A stretch of DNA of 64,000 bases from Coffea arabica. Taxonomy: Eukaryota > Streptophyta > Magnoliopsida > Gentianales > Rubiaceae. Positions 12,505-25,484 of the stretch are shown here, one piece after another. How positions within the stretch are numbered: position 1 is the first letter of the stretch; every line of letters starts with the position of its first letter. The DNA lies in assembly GCF_036785885.1 (NCBI RefSeq), contig NC_092312.1, forward strand, positions 15,766,001-15,830,000, in the 5' to 3' direction. Position numbers and translations under genes: made by a program. The notes under the pieces are model-generated. The model was not told the DNA's origin. It was given only the letters and a program-made list of their open reading frames with translations, and made no database searches.

Positions 12505-15488
12505 TTTTGCAATATTAAATAATTAAAGCCGGGGTTAGATATAGCAATTTTCTGCTGTATTTTGTGGGGAAAAAAATTATTACAAATTTGGTATTTCCGT
12601 TTGGAGGGAAATGTGTACATTCTATGGGATATAATGCGTACATCAGAATATCGGGTATTTTTTGCTTTATGCAATAATGGTGATTTATGGTTTATTTACT
12701 GGATCGAAGTGTTGCTTCTGCGAGCGTTCGTTTTCTCGTAGAAAGCTGTTATCCTCATCTGCTTATGAACTATAACACAAGGTGTTCCCGCTAGTGAGCA
12801 TTCTTAGTTTTCCCTGTTGACTATATGATTAAGCTACGCAGTATATTTGGCCTGTTGGCTATCCTTAAGCTACGCAGTTTGTAGAAGTCACATTGATAAT
12901 CTGCCATTAGTCGGAGTATGCTCGTGCTCGTATGGGTAAACACACAGACCAAGAGGGAGATGGAAACTCGATTAACTTTTGTTCAGGATGTATATGAACT
13001 AGCCGGTTTTTGAAGTTATCCTTTATTGGTCATATTAAGAGCCATTGCTCTTGCTTTTCCACTGGATGGAGCTGAAGTTGGTAAATCCATGTTTAGGCGT
13101 ACAATGTACCAGACATCTACTGGTATGTAATGTGTCCTTTTTGGCATTGGGCTGTAATTCTTGTTTCTTATAGTGAATAGAACTTCAATTCCTTTTGGAT
13201 AAGTTGCAATAAAAGATGCAGGCTGTAAATTATCAAGTGACTAAGGCATGAATCCTTTCCAAAATGTTGACAACTGGCCTGTCCTTGTGACATTCTCTAG
13301 TGCTCAAAATCTGTTAATGCATATCTGTTCTCTTTTGAGTATTAGGATGAAATCTCTCTCTTACAATTAGAGTGGAATCCGGGGGATGTGTTGAAAATAA
13401 CTTAATAAGTGGGAGCTAAAGAGATTTGGTATCACCAGGTAATTCTTCATTTTGATTTTGCAACTTTCTAATGTTTTTTCCTGTGTATGACTTGACCATT
13501 CACTTGAACTTACGGTTGAATGAATATTTGATAGGAATTGGTCTAATTTTGGGGATTGCTCCTTGATTCCACCTGACGTAGATAACCTACTCTCTGGAAT
13601 TGATGTAGATAATCCACAGATACACAGTTACAAACTTTCCTAATTTCTTTATAGGATTTGCAAGAAAAGATCATCGAATTTCATCGTTTCAGTTGATAGA
13701 AACTGATTAATAAGCAAGGTATGATGGGTCTGTTATACATTAATGCAGCTGTTTTGAATACCAGTCCTGGTCATGTAATAGCAGTATTGACTATGACAAC
13801 TGCGGGCTTTCTATCTTAAACTATGATAATAGGTGTACAGATATTCTGAGGCAGGCCAAGTCCAGGAGTTAAAAGCCTGTATGAGAAAATATAGAACGAA
13901 GGATTATACGTTTGAACCTACGTCAATCAGGTCAATGGGGAACTCCCTCGGGCGAAAATTCTGAGGTAGGAGGGTTGCCTGGCATGCTGGTTTTCGGTGT
14001 GAGGAGAGTGGGGAATTGAGAGATGAGAAGGATGTAGCCTTCTTCTATGTGCTTTTTGTTTGTAGGCCTTTGTTTCTCTCTTCCAACACAAATGTGTCAA
14101 TAAAAGACTTTCATAGGCTAACTTGGGTTTTAGTTGCGCTATTTGCTCGGTCTTGAAGCTAAAATCTATCTTGCGATTACAAACAGCGCAACTCTTGCAA
14201 TGATGAAGTACGCTTCATATGTCCTTTGCCCTTACCAAATAAACATCATTTTCCTAGCAAACCTAATATGCCACTGAAGCTCTTCATTAAGAAATTCAGT
14301 CAATGTCATTCCATGCTTATTCCTTGATTTTAACTTAAAGCCTAATAACCAGAAATTGGACGGGACAATGGCAAACCTCTATCCTGCTTCATTTCCTTTG
14401 CTTTCTTGGGAAGGACGAGGGTTAACGCGACCGAGGTTTCTCAACCGTTTATGATATTGCAGCGCAGATGAAGTTTTTGGGTACGGAAAATAGGTCCTCA
14501 AGGAGCTGCGTTATTGTGATCGTGCATTAATTTGTCCGTCATATTTCATAAAAGTAGCCTTTTTTTTCTTGCTTTTGTTTTCCTACCCGACGTTATACAT
14601 ACCTACCCGAGAAACCATAATAAGTCGACTTACTCATCTTGTTGCTCTAGTTTGCTGTTAACTGCTGTAGCGACCAAAATGGTAAATGGATTGGCCGACA
14701 TAAGCACCTGGGGATTGTTTACCGGCACATTTTAAACGAGATACTGACGGCTTATATTGACTCACTTTGCCAAGTGTGCAAGTACCGAACGGTTATAACA
14801 CAGTAGATAATACTAGAAATCAGCAGAATGCATGCGCAGAAGTCAAGAATTCAATGCCTGATTTATTTTAAAAAGCGTTCTGGATGATAGAAGGTCCAAG
14901 CAAATGGGACAAAATTCAAAAATCCAACTATTCTGAGAGATTGGCACATCATCTGGAAACTGTCTAATCCAAGTCAAAATGCTCAGAGAATACAGATTAA
15001 CCAACTGCATGTCCTACAGATTTTCAAAACACCCCCATGAACAAACATGCACGGACTGGGAATCTTCTTTCTTCACATCCTTAATGCCCAGTTGATCTGC
15101 GTCAACAGCAATTTTTCAGCAAAACAAAACAAATTTGCTAGGAATTCCCAATGAATGTAATATACACATCAGATAATGTGCAGGAGAAATGATTGCCCTT
15201 TATGCTTCGGTCAACTTAAGAATTATAAGAATGCACGTGAACATGTCAAAGAACATGAGCAAGAGCGAAATTAACCTTTGCTTAATGCCATAATTGAGGA
15301 CGAATTCTGCTTAATGCCATAGATTAGGATGAATTTTGCTTAATCCCATAAATAAGGATGATGTCAATGTAACATTTGCCATGAGTAGATTTGTAACTGT
15401 AACCACTCCATTGCAGCAATAAATGTAAAAGATTAATAACAAGAATGACCCTAACCTTCAGTTATTTTTGCGGAAGGAAGATCAGGCG
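12505..15488. other. Region between convergent bTHXm and NDUFB9
   Basis: Nothing here resembles a known protein. The 3' UTRs of the two genes must occupy its ends. A 29-bp unit is repeated three times at 15279-15365 (core gcttaatgccata). T-rich sequence with possible splice signals at 13000-14200 could be a spliced non-coding transcript or long 3' UTR, but nothing confirms it. Confidence 0.5.
15279..15365. repeat. 29-bp tandem repeat, three copies
   Basis: Units start near 15279, 15308 and 15337, each beginning tgcttaatgccata or a one- or two-base variant and ending aggatgaa-like. They lie 124-210 bp past the NDUFB9 stop, probably in its 3' UTR. Confidence 0.75.
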
Positions 15489-17983
15489 TTAGTCATTGTC
15501 TTCCCTACCATAGTCATATAATATCTCAATCTGCATAAGCAGCCAAAAGTTCAAATTATTGCAATACAACAAATAAGGTTGTCAAGCGTTGACAAGAAGC
15601 ATAACCAACAAAAATAGGTACAGCATACTAACATCAGAATATTACACAGTCACGTTTCTCCTCTTATAACTGGTTTTTGCAAGCCGGAGAACCCATTGAA
15701 AAATAGAGAGAGAATATTTTCATCCAATAATTAACAGCCTAATAACACACAACTGAATAACTAATTCAGCATCAGAGACAGTAGCTAACAGAACATGCGA
15801 TGTATAATTTGCTACTTTAAAACAGGTCAAGAATAGAAGGGAAAATGAAAAATCTAATTGTATTCCTGTTTGAACCATAATTGCCAAGGGGCTGTTGTGT
15901 TGAAGTAGAGTGGACCATTAAGTTCATAAAAAGGGGGGCAAAGAGAATAAAACAAAACATACACTCAATTAGTCACAAGAAAAGAACCAATAATGACATC
16001 AAAGCAACTTACCCCAGAAGGAGGTGTTGGATTTCGGTGGAACTTCGAGCCACCAGGAGCCCATGGAACTGTTCATTAAACAAAAGACGAGAAATACTTT
16101 CAGAAACCAAAATTCAAAAAGCTGATTTGTTCAGGAGACTCAGCCCTACAAGAAAGACAAGCGGAGCAAAAGCAAGACTGAAACCAGATAAATCATCCGT
16201 GATATGAGTTACAAAATGCTTGCAACTTTTTTTCAATGTCGCTTTGACTTGGGTCATGCAAAGTATACGAATACTTTATAGAGATCCACAATATATAATG
16301 CAAACGTAGCTTGGTTGAAGGGATACGATTAATGGGTTCTCAAAACGGAGAAAAGGGACTATCTTTTATACATTATCGCACTGCACATGACTAAATTTTC
16401 TTGCATTAAGATAACTCATAGTTAAATGGGGATGGAGTACATTATGTCTTTAATAACCTTAAAGCAAGTAAACTATAGGCAGAAATTTCTATACTTCATG
16501 AAATCAGAGAAAAGGTTGAACATAAATATTAATAAATAAACCTTCAAGCAAACACTTACCCACATAAGGATCAGGATGGCGCCACTTATTGTAGGTCACT
16601 TCACCAGCAGCTATCATCCTATCAATAGTTTCAAGATCTTGCTGGAAAAGCATGACATTTAAAAAATAAAAGAAAAATCCAATATAAGATCATATGTAAT
16701 GTGCTGAATCAGAAAACACAGCATGACTTTCTGTACAGAAATCTGATTAAGTAACCCAGTTCATCTATGTAGCAGAAGCAATATAACAAACTCTCATTAG
16801 GCTGTAGAGCACATATCATCAATTAGGATGAGCAAACAGCAGACTTCATCCAAGAAACACTAAAATTTTAAGTTCATCTACATTACTCCAAACCTACTGT
16901 TGAAGATCAAGCTATCTGACACTGTACTGTATTACACAATACTACAGCCAATAAGAAAGATCATGGTCAATGGAACAAATACACACCAGAGCTTAAAAGA
17001 CCAGTAAATGAAAAGCTTGACATCACATAGCATATAGAACTCCACTCAACCCTCATAGACGGCAAATAATCCACAAATAGAATATGTTACCAGATATACA
17101 CGACTCATGGTATAACATGATATGAGGAAACTAATGCCACGAAATGCAACATGCTGCAGCTACCACGACATAGTTCAATGGGTTATGACTTATTTCTTTA
17201 AAAAAGCAGAACAGATAACAAAACCACAGCAAACAGTTAAGATTCCAGTGCTCTAAAATTTAAAGAATTTTAAAACGATGGGAACAGCATCAAAATGTGA
17301 ACACATTAGTCACATTTTGAGTATTCACTAAATCAGCAATCAGTCGATTATCGATTGAGTTTCACCATCATAAAGCATTATACATAAAATGATACCACAA
17401 GACCCAATCACTGGGGAAGAACCCAACTCAAACGCATAATGAATTAGAACCCTAAAAATGTACAATTATGTTAAACAAATCCCCCATTCAGAAATGGTTT
17501 AAGTAACTTCACTTAGTTAAATTCTCATCTTCTACAAATAAAACCAAATGAGTTACAACCAAGCAAAATCGGACCCCTACTTTTCATCAGACTACTAACA
17601 CCAGCCTCTTGGTTAATACAATAATAATAATAAATACTAAAAGACTGCGACTCATAAAAAGAGAAAGTCTAAGATAGCATACCACATCTTTGTTGGCCTC
17701 GAATTTCTCCCTAAGAGCATCGGCCTGTAAGAATGTAAACGATAGAGTTTTGGTAGGTTAATCAAATCTTCAGCGATTGAACATAGTATGAAATGCAGAT
17801 TGAGATCGAATTGATGGAAATAAACCCTAGGAAATGAAGAGAAGAATTATTTACATCAGGATAGAAGAGGTGGCGATGTACAGCCCAATTGAGAGTGTCC
17901 TTGAGAGCTCGTCTGTAGAGGATCCTTACTCTCTCCTTCTGCGCTGCTCTTCGAGCCAGGTACGATGCTGATCCTAAGCTCAT
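15489..17983 (-). CDS. NADH dehydrogenase (complex I) beta subunit 9, B22 / LYR protein
   Basis: Five exons in phase: 17983-17855, 17724-17683, 16641-16560, 16068-16013 and 15530-15489 (stop), 116 residues. The N-terminus MSLGSASYLARRAAQKERVR is followed by the LYR motif in RILYRRALKDTLNWAVHRH. The middle holds EKFEANKDVQDLETIDRMIA and YNKWRHPDPYVVPWAPGGSK; the C-terminus is IEILYDYGREDND. This is the plant NDUFB9 (B22) supernumerary subunit, which in complex I docks an acyl carrier protein through its LYR fold on the membrane arm. Length matches the plant family (about 117). The start is at the edge of a CT-rich 5' leader. Unlike its neighbours, its Arabidopsis homologue (At4g34700, from memory) is not in the syntenic block. 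Confidence 0.95.
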
Positions 17984-18009
17984 TTCTCTCTCTCTCTCTC
18001 TCTCTCTCC
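17984..18009. repeat. CT microsatellite in NDUFB9 5' leader
   Basis: A (tc)n run directly before the start codon; it reads as GA repeats in the minus-strand transcript. GA-rich leaders are common in plant genes. Confidence 0.7.
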
Positions 18010-18189
18010 CTCCTCTCGTCTTTTTCTCTGCTTTCTTCCAGATATTACACCTTTGTCAATCCGATCCGATGGAGTTTCTCCGACGTCGTTTTGGTGATCT
18101 TCATTCAATCTTTTATTCTTTTTTCTTTTTTTTCTTTTAAAATTTCTGTAGTTGAAGAAACCTTTCTCCGTTTTTCTCCCATTCATTTA

Positions 18190-18973
18190 GGGATAATTTC
18201 AGACACCTCCCCCAAGGTTTCTAATAATTTCATTGAGCTCCCTAAAAGTTTTAGAAATTACAACTACCTCTCTTATCCACCTAAAATGACAATTAACCTT
18301 CCTATTTTAATAAAACTCTCTTGTTTGATATGCATTTAGAAAGAGTGGGATTTATAATTATTTTTTCTTTTCCCTTTCTCTTCTTACTCCTCTTTTTGAT
18401 ATTTTGCGAGTAAAATTGTATAACTATAAATTATAAATATTGACTTTAGTCACTATTATTACTAAATGTTGAAGTAATGATTTCTTTTTGACAACTTTGC
18501 ATGTGGTCTAATTTTGTTGTTGATTTTTTTTTTTGGTATCAAAAACAACAATAACTTAAAAGAAAACTATCCAACACTACTACTAAACTATGATAATTCC
18601 CACAAATCAAATATTCACAAACTCTAAAAAAATTATGACAATATTTTCTTGTCCAACTTAGAAGGAATATGTATCGCAAGTAAAGCACCATGTGCAATAG
18701 CCAATCATAGTGACAAAACTATTGTAATAATTGCTTATTAAATAATAAATATAGGTATTGAAAACTTGATGCTTTTTTAATATTTTTTGCAATGTATTTT
18801 ACAATTGTTTAGGAAGATCTTTATAAACTAAGGGCATTTTAGGTTATCCATTTAAATTTTTGATCAAATCTACCAAAAGTGTCAAATTAGGAGAGGTCAG
18901 TGTAATTTTTGAAATATCTAGAGAGCTCAATGAAATTATCACAAACTTCAGAGGAAATTTATGAAATTATCCC
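18190..18973. mobile_element. 784-bp non-autonomous TIR element, Mutator-like
   Basis: The left end GGGATAATTTCAGACACC is mirrored by an inverted right end closing ...gaaattatccc. The inverted ends are alignable for about 83 bp (shared blocks AATTTCATTGAGCTC and AAATTACA). Flanks at 18181-18189 (attcattta) and 18974-18982 (tttcattta) match 8 of 9, the target-duplication length of Mutator-like elements. The interior is AT-rich and non-coding. Divergence between the ends suggests an old insertion. It lies between NDUFB9 and KIN-7. Confidence 0.75.
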
Positions 18974-18982
18974 TTTCATTTA

Positions 18983-20065
18983 TTTGTTAAAAAAGGCTTT
19001 AATTAGCTTAATTTTATGGAAAATTACCACCAACATCTATGCGATTGTCATAGTATTGTTTTTAAAAAATAAATTACACAACAACATTTTACATAAGGGG
19101 AAAAATCTGTCACCAACAATCATCACTTCATTTTGATTACAAATGATATTATAATCTTTTCAATTTAAATTTGTTACAACTATAAAATTATTGTTGTGTC
19201 AATACCATCGAGATTAGTCACAAGCTCACAATGGTAAGTGGCTCTCTTTTTTCACTTTGCCTCTTAAACTAGTATGCATTCTCTTTTTGTGCTTCCCATT
19301 TGGTTAATATATCATTTTCAAGAGAAAAAATACACACAATTTTCTTTATTCTCTTCAGAGAAAAAATCTTTATTGAAACTTTCTATTATTAATTGTTGGA
19401 TTTATAGATACAAATGGAATTGAGCGCAATTAACCATTTTTTCCTTTTCCTTTTTCTGTCGCTTACATCATCCTAGGTCAAATGCAAGGATGCCATGTTT
19501 AAGAAACCATTTTTATCTGAAGGATGGATTAGCAAAACACGTACTACATTTATTTAATTTATTCATTTTTTGGTCAGGGATTTTACTTTTACTTTTTAGC
19601 AAGAACCATATCGTATATATAATAGATATCGAGTATTAGAATTCAAAATTTTTAAAACGACAGAACTTGGCCAAACCATAGTATTTCCCTACTTTTCTTT
19701 TTTACCTGAAGGTGTTCAGACTTCCCCTTTTTTCCCTTTTCTTCGAGAATTTGACCAAAACAATCCAATAAAGTAAACCATGTCCTTAGCCATGCTTACG
19801 AAAAGGATTGCTCCTAGCAGTTGTTAATTGGCTTTCTTGCTCCCTTCACACATCAAGTACATATGTCTGTGAAAACATAAGCCAATGAAGAAGGGAAAAA
19901 TGGACAAATTATATTTAAAAAAAAAAAAAAAAAACTCTAATATGGAATCTTCAAGAAATATCATAAAGTCTGGATAATCCTTCAATAACAAATCACAGTT
20001 CCAGTGAAGATAATTAACCTAACAACTCGCCTGTGTATTTTCACTATATAGATTCACTGCAGAGC
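18983..20065. other. AT-rich spacer before the KIN-7 3' end
   Basis: No gene seen. The last few hundred bases up to 20065 probably carry the KIN-7 3' UTR. A poly-A run sits at 19917-19934. Confidence 0.5.
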
Positions 20066-23000
20066 TCATACAAGGGAAGCCGTGCTATTTTTCCAGCCAA
20101 ATGACCTCCGACTCAAGCGTGGAGGTGTGAAGCTAAGCCCAAACATCTCCTTGATCGCCTGACCTTGTTGGGAGAACTTGATCAGCTTCGCAACGATAGC
20201 AGCACTCTCTGAAACATGATCAATATCCTCGGTGTGGCTCCACAAACGTTGGACTAGCTGCAATCTCCTTTTCTTTGAGTTCAAACCTATACCCCATTTC
20301 TGATATATTCTATTTCTTTCATCACTAGTCAATCTTTTGTTGACAAACCTGCTTAGCATTCGTCTCTCCCGCAAAAGTGCCTTTAGGCTGTACATAGGTG
20401 GAGATGAAGTTTACGATATTCAGGATGCCATCAAATTCATTTGGCTGTAGCGTGAAAGGGAGGAGAGGGGGAAAAAGAGGATATACCTTGAAGCTAAAGT
20501 TAATGTCCGACCATCTTGTTCAACTGGGTTTCCTTTGGAAAAGGTTTCCTTCAGGAAGAAGAGCCTTCGTAGCTCCACCTCCATATAAATAGAATCCATT
20601 GGTTCACCTCTAAAAAGCAGGAAGAAATATGTTCTATGGACCAAAGAAACATTGCAAGTTTGCCAATGCCCTAATATCAGTCCCCGTAATCTTTCAAACT
20701 CCAGTGGCCATTGCAAAGGATCTCCTGAAGACTCCAGCAGCGGATCGAGCCCAATATCTTTGAGAATCTTTCCTGGACTTTCAGCCACACAATCAGTTCC
20801 TTGACCCTATCCTCCACAGAAAAGCGACAGGTTAGGATGGCAAAATCGTGAGAAAGGCCTCAGTTTCAAGTTACTAATTCACCCCACAACCAATGCATGT
20901 CCAGAAACAACTAGTTACTAAATTGAATGCACCACCACAAAACTGTGAATCTACAAATCACGCCCACTTATCAGAAACTACAGTCAAATGCACGCAAATT
21001 ATACTCTATTAGATTCACGCCATGGATAGCACAAGACGTTCAGATTTTTGCTTTAGATTTACACACAGTTTCAAACAACACATCCATTGAAATTTCCTAT
21101 AGTACGATGTTCAATATTAAATTTAAAAAAAAAACTATGCATGAAACCTGCTTTCATAAAGCATTTGACAAGAAGAAAAAAGTCATTGATATCAAACAAT
21201 TTCTACTGGGAGCATCTAGATTCCACAACAAAAGGAGGAAAGTTATCTAGAAATTACAAAATATCAAACAAAAGTAAAACCATAACAAATTAGTAATGCA
21301 AAGTGGCAGCCAGGCAGTTATCCCATAAGATGAATAGAGACTACAATAGAAAATTATGACACCTCATAGACAAGCTCAATACAAACAACAAATATGATCA
21401 GTCTTACCTGATCATCCATTTTATTTTCATACTGACGCTTGGCCATTTCTTTCATTCCAGCAACAAAAGTATTGACACTGGGGATATCCTCATCTGCAGC
21501 ATTGTTTTGAGATTTTAGGTCATCCACGAAGCCGCTACCATTAGAGGACTGTGAGTTGCTTCTTGACAATCTTCCACCATTTGCACCAAAGGTAAATGGA
21601 GGTATCTTCCAGTGCTTTCTGCGAAGACCTTCTGGTCTTCCTGGGAAGTTTTTCTCCAGTCCATCAGGTGGGGTTGCTTCACCATCTTGTATTGTCTCAG
21701 AGTCAGGTGAAGATGACCCAACCATCAGATTAGCTCTACAACTCCTGCTTCTGGTCAACTTCAGACTTCTAGAACCAGATGCAGTAGTAGACGAGTCCCA
21801 ACGGGACTGCTCCTCTGGGTAAGGAGTAACAAGAGAATCTATGGTCTTCTGAACTCTTTGAATATTTTGCTCCAATGCTCCATAAGTGAAGCCATTCTGA
21901 ATGCCACTTGCTCGTCTAGAAATGGTTGATAAGAGTTCCCCCTCTTCCCTGTTTTGATTACCAGGTACCCTTGGCATCGGAGACCTCCCTCCATTCTCAG
22001 TGTTGTCAACCATTACAAATCTGTTATCCTCATCAGACTTACCTGTCTCGATACATTGAACTTCCTTGCAGATCTCATCAGAATCCTCTCCAGTTCCAGC
22101 CACAAATTCGCCATCCCCCAAACTAGCATCAGAGCAATGAAACTTGCTTCCATTTGACATCAATGTAGAAGCAACATTGGATGGAGAGCGGTCAAGACTA
22201 TGTTCTGAAATCTGTCTGTGGGAAAGCTCTTCCCCTGCGTTGTCTCTTTCACAAGATCGAGGTGCCCTAAATATTCGTATGGCAGGAACAGTTTCACCAG
22301 ATGACTCCGATATCAAGCATTCATCTTCACATGCCTTTTTTTCTTCCATATCCTGAAGCATAAGTCCAGAAAATAGCAAGCTGGCGCTCTGAAACCTTGT
22401 TTACCATTTAGAAGATAAAAAAACAAATAGGAGAAATTACCAATAGTCTGGAAGCCTGACTTCCAACCATTTGTTGCAAGTCCTCAATCTGTGATTGTGC
22501 CAGATCCAGTTGCTTTGTGAGCTCCCTCACCTCTCTTTCCAACTGTAGAGGGTACACAACCATGTTACGAGCAATCCTCTGTAGAAAAGTTTTGCAATGA
22601 CCAACATTTTGTGCCCTTAACCTCAGTATAAGTCTGACACAAACACACACACACACATATATATAGATATAGAGAGAGAGAGAGAGCACTTTTACTAACA
22701 AATACTGAAATACCTATGGATGGGGTTGCAAATATCAACTAGTTGTCGGGGATATTATGAGTCATATATTCCAAGTGAAATAAACAGACATCATAAATGT
22801 CTCTGTGATGTTATAGAAACACAAATACATCATTCACCTAAATGTGTTTCTATTCTATTCAAGAATCAAATGTCAACTAGGACTACAACAAAAGATTCAC
22901 ATTTTATCGGGCTCTGTTTTCTTTATTTATTCTTTTTGCATCTTATTTGTGTACCATAATATAAAAACTTTTTAAAAAACAGCAAAACCTTTTCGATTTG

Positions 23001-25484
23001 CAAATCTTTCTTTCTCAGCAATGCTGTATGATCATTGATGGACCCTGGAGTCCTTAGTTCACTTTCCAATCTAGCAACTTCTCTTTGCAAATGCTTCACC
23101 AAGGCCTTGTCAGACATCACCACATTGACTTGTGCATTTGTGGAAACTTCCTTAGCACAACTAGCAAATAGCAGAGTATTTCTAGATTGCTCAACATGGC
23201 TTCGTGCAGGGCTCAAGGTGCAAATGATGGCAGTTCTTGCATTCCCACCCAAAGAAGGTTGTAGTATTCGTGTTAGCTTAGAATCTCTGTAGTTGACATG
23301 ACCATGTCTTCCCTTGCTGCATTAGATTAACACACCAAAGTTAATGAGAAATGAGCACCTTAAAATGACAACTTTTGAGCTCTAATATAGTATGAGAAAT
23401 AATCAGAAGCATGGAATATACAGAAGAGAATTTAAAGATGGACATCCAATTGTAGTTACTCCCAACCAATTAAAAGGCACTTTCCGGTTTATATGGATTT
23501 AGAGAACCAAAAACCCATCAAACATGATAACTGTCACGAAGCCAACTGAATTTGTCATGGAAGATAGAAAGACTACTCAACCTTAGCTTACGAATCACAG
23601 TTCCCAGGGTAAGTAAACTGCGATTGATGTGACAACCTTCTTTTAGCCTTTGACCAACAGATAATGCCTGAGATGCACGCTCACTCCCAGCCAGGTCAAC
23701 AAAATTCTGCAGATAAAAACAAATTAACTTGGAATGACTAAGCTTATTTTATAAAAAAACTCACCAAATTACTCCCATAAATTCTTAGGGAAATAGAAAT
23801 TTTTTGGGGAGATTATGTAGCAGTACCACACTGGCTGCCAGAGTGGTGGAGTTGTCCTTCCCTATAAACTCACGAGCTGAACTTTCAATCGTCTGAATCA
23901 AATGAAAAGTATGTGTGTATAAGATTTTTAGGGTCCTCCATACACAGTTCTCACAAGAAAAATGTTCACAGAGGAGAGGGAGTGCTGGTATGTGCATACC
24001 AATCTAAGTATTTGATGAGATCTAGAGCTTGTTTCATTCAAAGAGGTCTCGCCAATTTGTCTTTGAGCTGCCCCAAATTCATAATTGAATAACTCATCAT
24101 TTCCTCTTTTAAATAGGCAATGGAAATGACAATGCAGTCTATTAAGTTTTCCTAACCTTCACAGATTGATAGGAGCTCCTTCAGATGATTCCAGTCTCTC
24201 AGAGTTTCTTCAGTGAGTCTCTCAATAATGGTCCCTCTCTGTAAAAGTTGGATATGATTAGACAATTTCATAAACCTACAGGATGCAAGAAGAGACATGC
24301 ATTCACCTCTGGATCATCAAGTAGCCTGAGTGGAGTATTATCTGTGCTAAGCAGGTCTCTTACAACTTCATTATAGATCTCCATTGCAGCAAACTTTAAA
24401 ACAAATGCCCTTTCTTCATGCTGAAAAAAAGGCACGAAAGATAATTCGAAGCAGATAGCCAGACAAAGTAGAAGATGCATTGTGACAATCACAGCTAAAA
24501 CAACAGCACCAGACTTGATATTTTACCTTTTGTATGTAATCATAAATATCTGCTACTGTATACTCGGTAATCCCATTCATGGTGTATGTCTTTCCACTGC
24601 TCGTTTGCCCATACGCGAAAATGGTTGCTAAACCACAATATTTTGGAAATTGAAAAACATGAGCTTGTCAAGTATGCATGAATTACAGCACCAATAAGCA
24701 AACAATAAAACCTTTATGATACTTACAGTTGATACCATTAACAACCGAAAGAGCAATTTCCTTTGTTCCATCATCATACACTTTCCTTGTCGGACAATCA
24801 CCTCTGAATACTCTGTCTACCCTCAGAGAAGTAATCCATGCAGCAAAGAGGGGGGGGGGGGGGGTTAAGGAAAAAATTAATTAAAAAACTTTGTGAAAAT
24901 TTCTAATGCAATTGTAGACAACTTAAGCAGACGGTTAAAATCAGCAGAACATCAAAACTTCAAACTATCAATGCTGTTAATACATTGCAAAAATGTCAAG
25001 AGTATAGCTTAATAGCCTAACTCCATATTCACTTGCAATTAACAACCAGCAGTAAGTTGCATCGGATCCCTTGATGAGCCAATTACAAGCATTTATCTTG
25101 AAAAACAGGATTAGAACACCAAAGTTTAAAGAAGATGGAAAACAATGTACAGTAAAGAGCCACAATATCTGGATTTAAGCTAAGAAAGACTGCTCAGACA
25201 CATTCCCATTTCAATCTCAGATTGACACTTATAAAGTGAACAGCTAAATCCAGTGTCTTACCAAATGAATAAGCAGTTGGGAGCCCAGACCGCTCCTGGA
25301 GGCTATTCCGGTACAAAATGGTGGTCTCATTAATACATTCCCAATCCGAAACCTCATTCCTCAAAATCTCCCTGTCGCTCAAAGGTCTCAACCTCACCAA
25401 CACCAGAATCTTTTCTTCACTTCCATTTGCCATCCCTTGCATTTTCTCCCACTTCATCAACTCTTCTCCTCCAATAGCCCCCAT
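20066..25484 (-). CDS. Kinesin-7, NACK group (KIN-7E/F-like)
   Basis: Thirteen exons in phase, 961 residues: 25484-25262, 24816-24727, 24627-24527, 24420-24307, 24238-24157, 24067-24000, 23892-23827, 23706-23582, 23316-22989, 22542-22441, 22352-21408, 20806-20487 and 20387-20066. The motor spans about residues 25-345, with P-loop GQTSSGKT, switch I NETSSRSH and switch II VDLAGSE. A coiled coil follows ([16 protein letters not shown]), then a long Ser-rich disordered middle with TPP sites and a second helix ([16 protein letters not shown]). The C-terminal block ([18 protein letters not shown] to [10 protein letters not shown]) is the NACK C-terminal domain (DUF3490, PF11995). NACK kinesins carry the NPK1-type MAPKKK to the phragmoplast midzone in cytokinesis; KIN-7E/F paralogues are less studied. 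Start MGAI(G/A)GEEL matches the family. An MSA-like motif lies upstream and intron 1 carries a 15-base G/C run. Confidence 0.96.
24850..24864. repeat. 15-base G homopolymer in a KIN-7 intron
   Basis: An uninterrupted run of G on the plus strand (C in the transcript), just past the acceptor of exon 2. Long G/C runs are rare in such AT-rich introns. Confidence 0.9.

Noticed and set aside
12186-12674. 162-residue frame opposite bTHXm
   Set aside because: The Asp/Glu-rich run is the antisense of the Ser run of the real gene.
20481-20490. Possible U12-type donor (gtatatcctc) in KIN-7 intron 12
   Set aside because: It departs from the RTATCCTTT consensus, and an ordinary GT-AG reading suffices.
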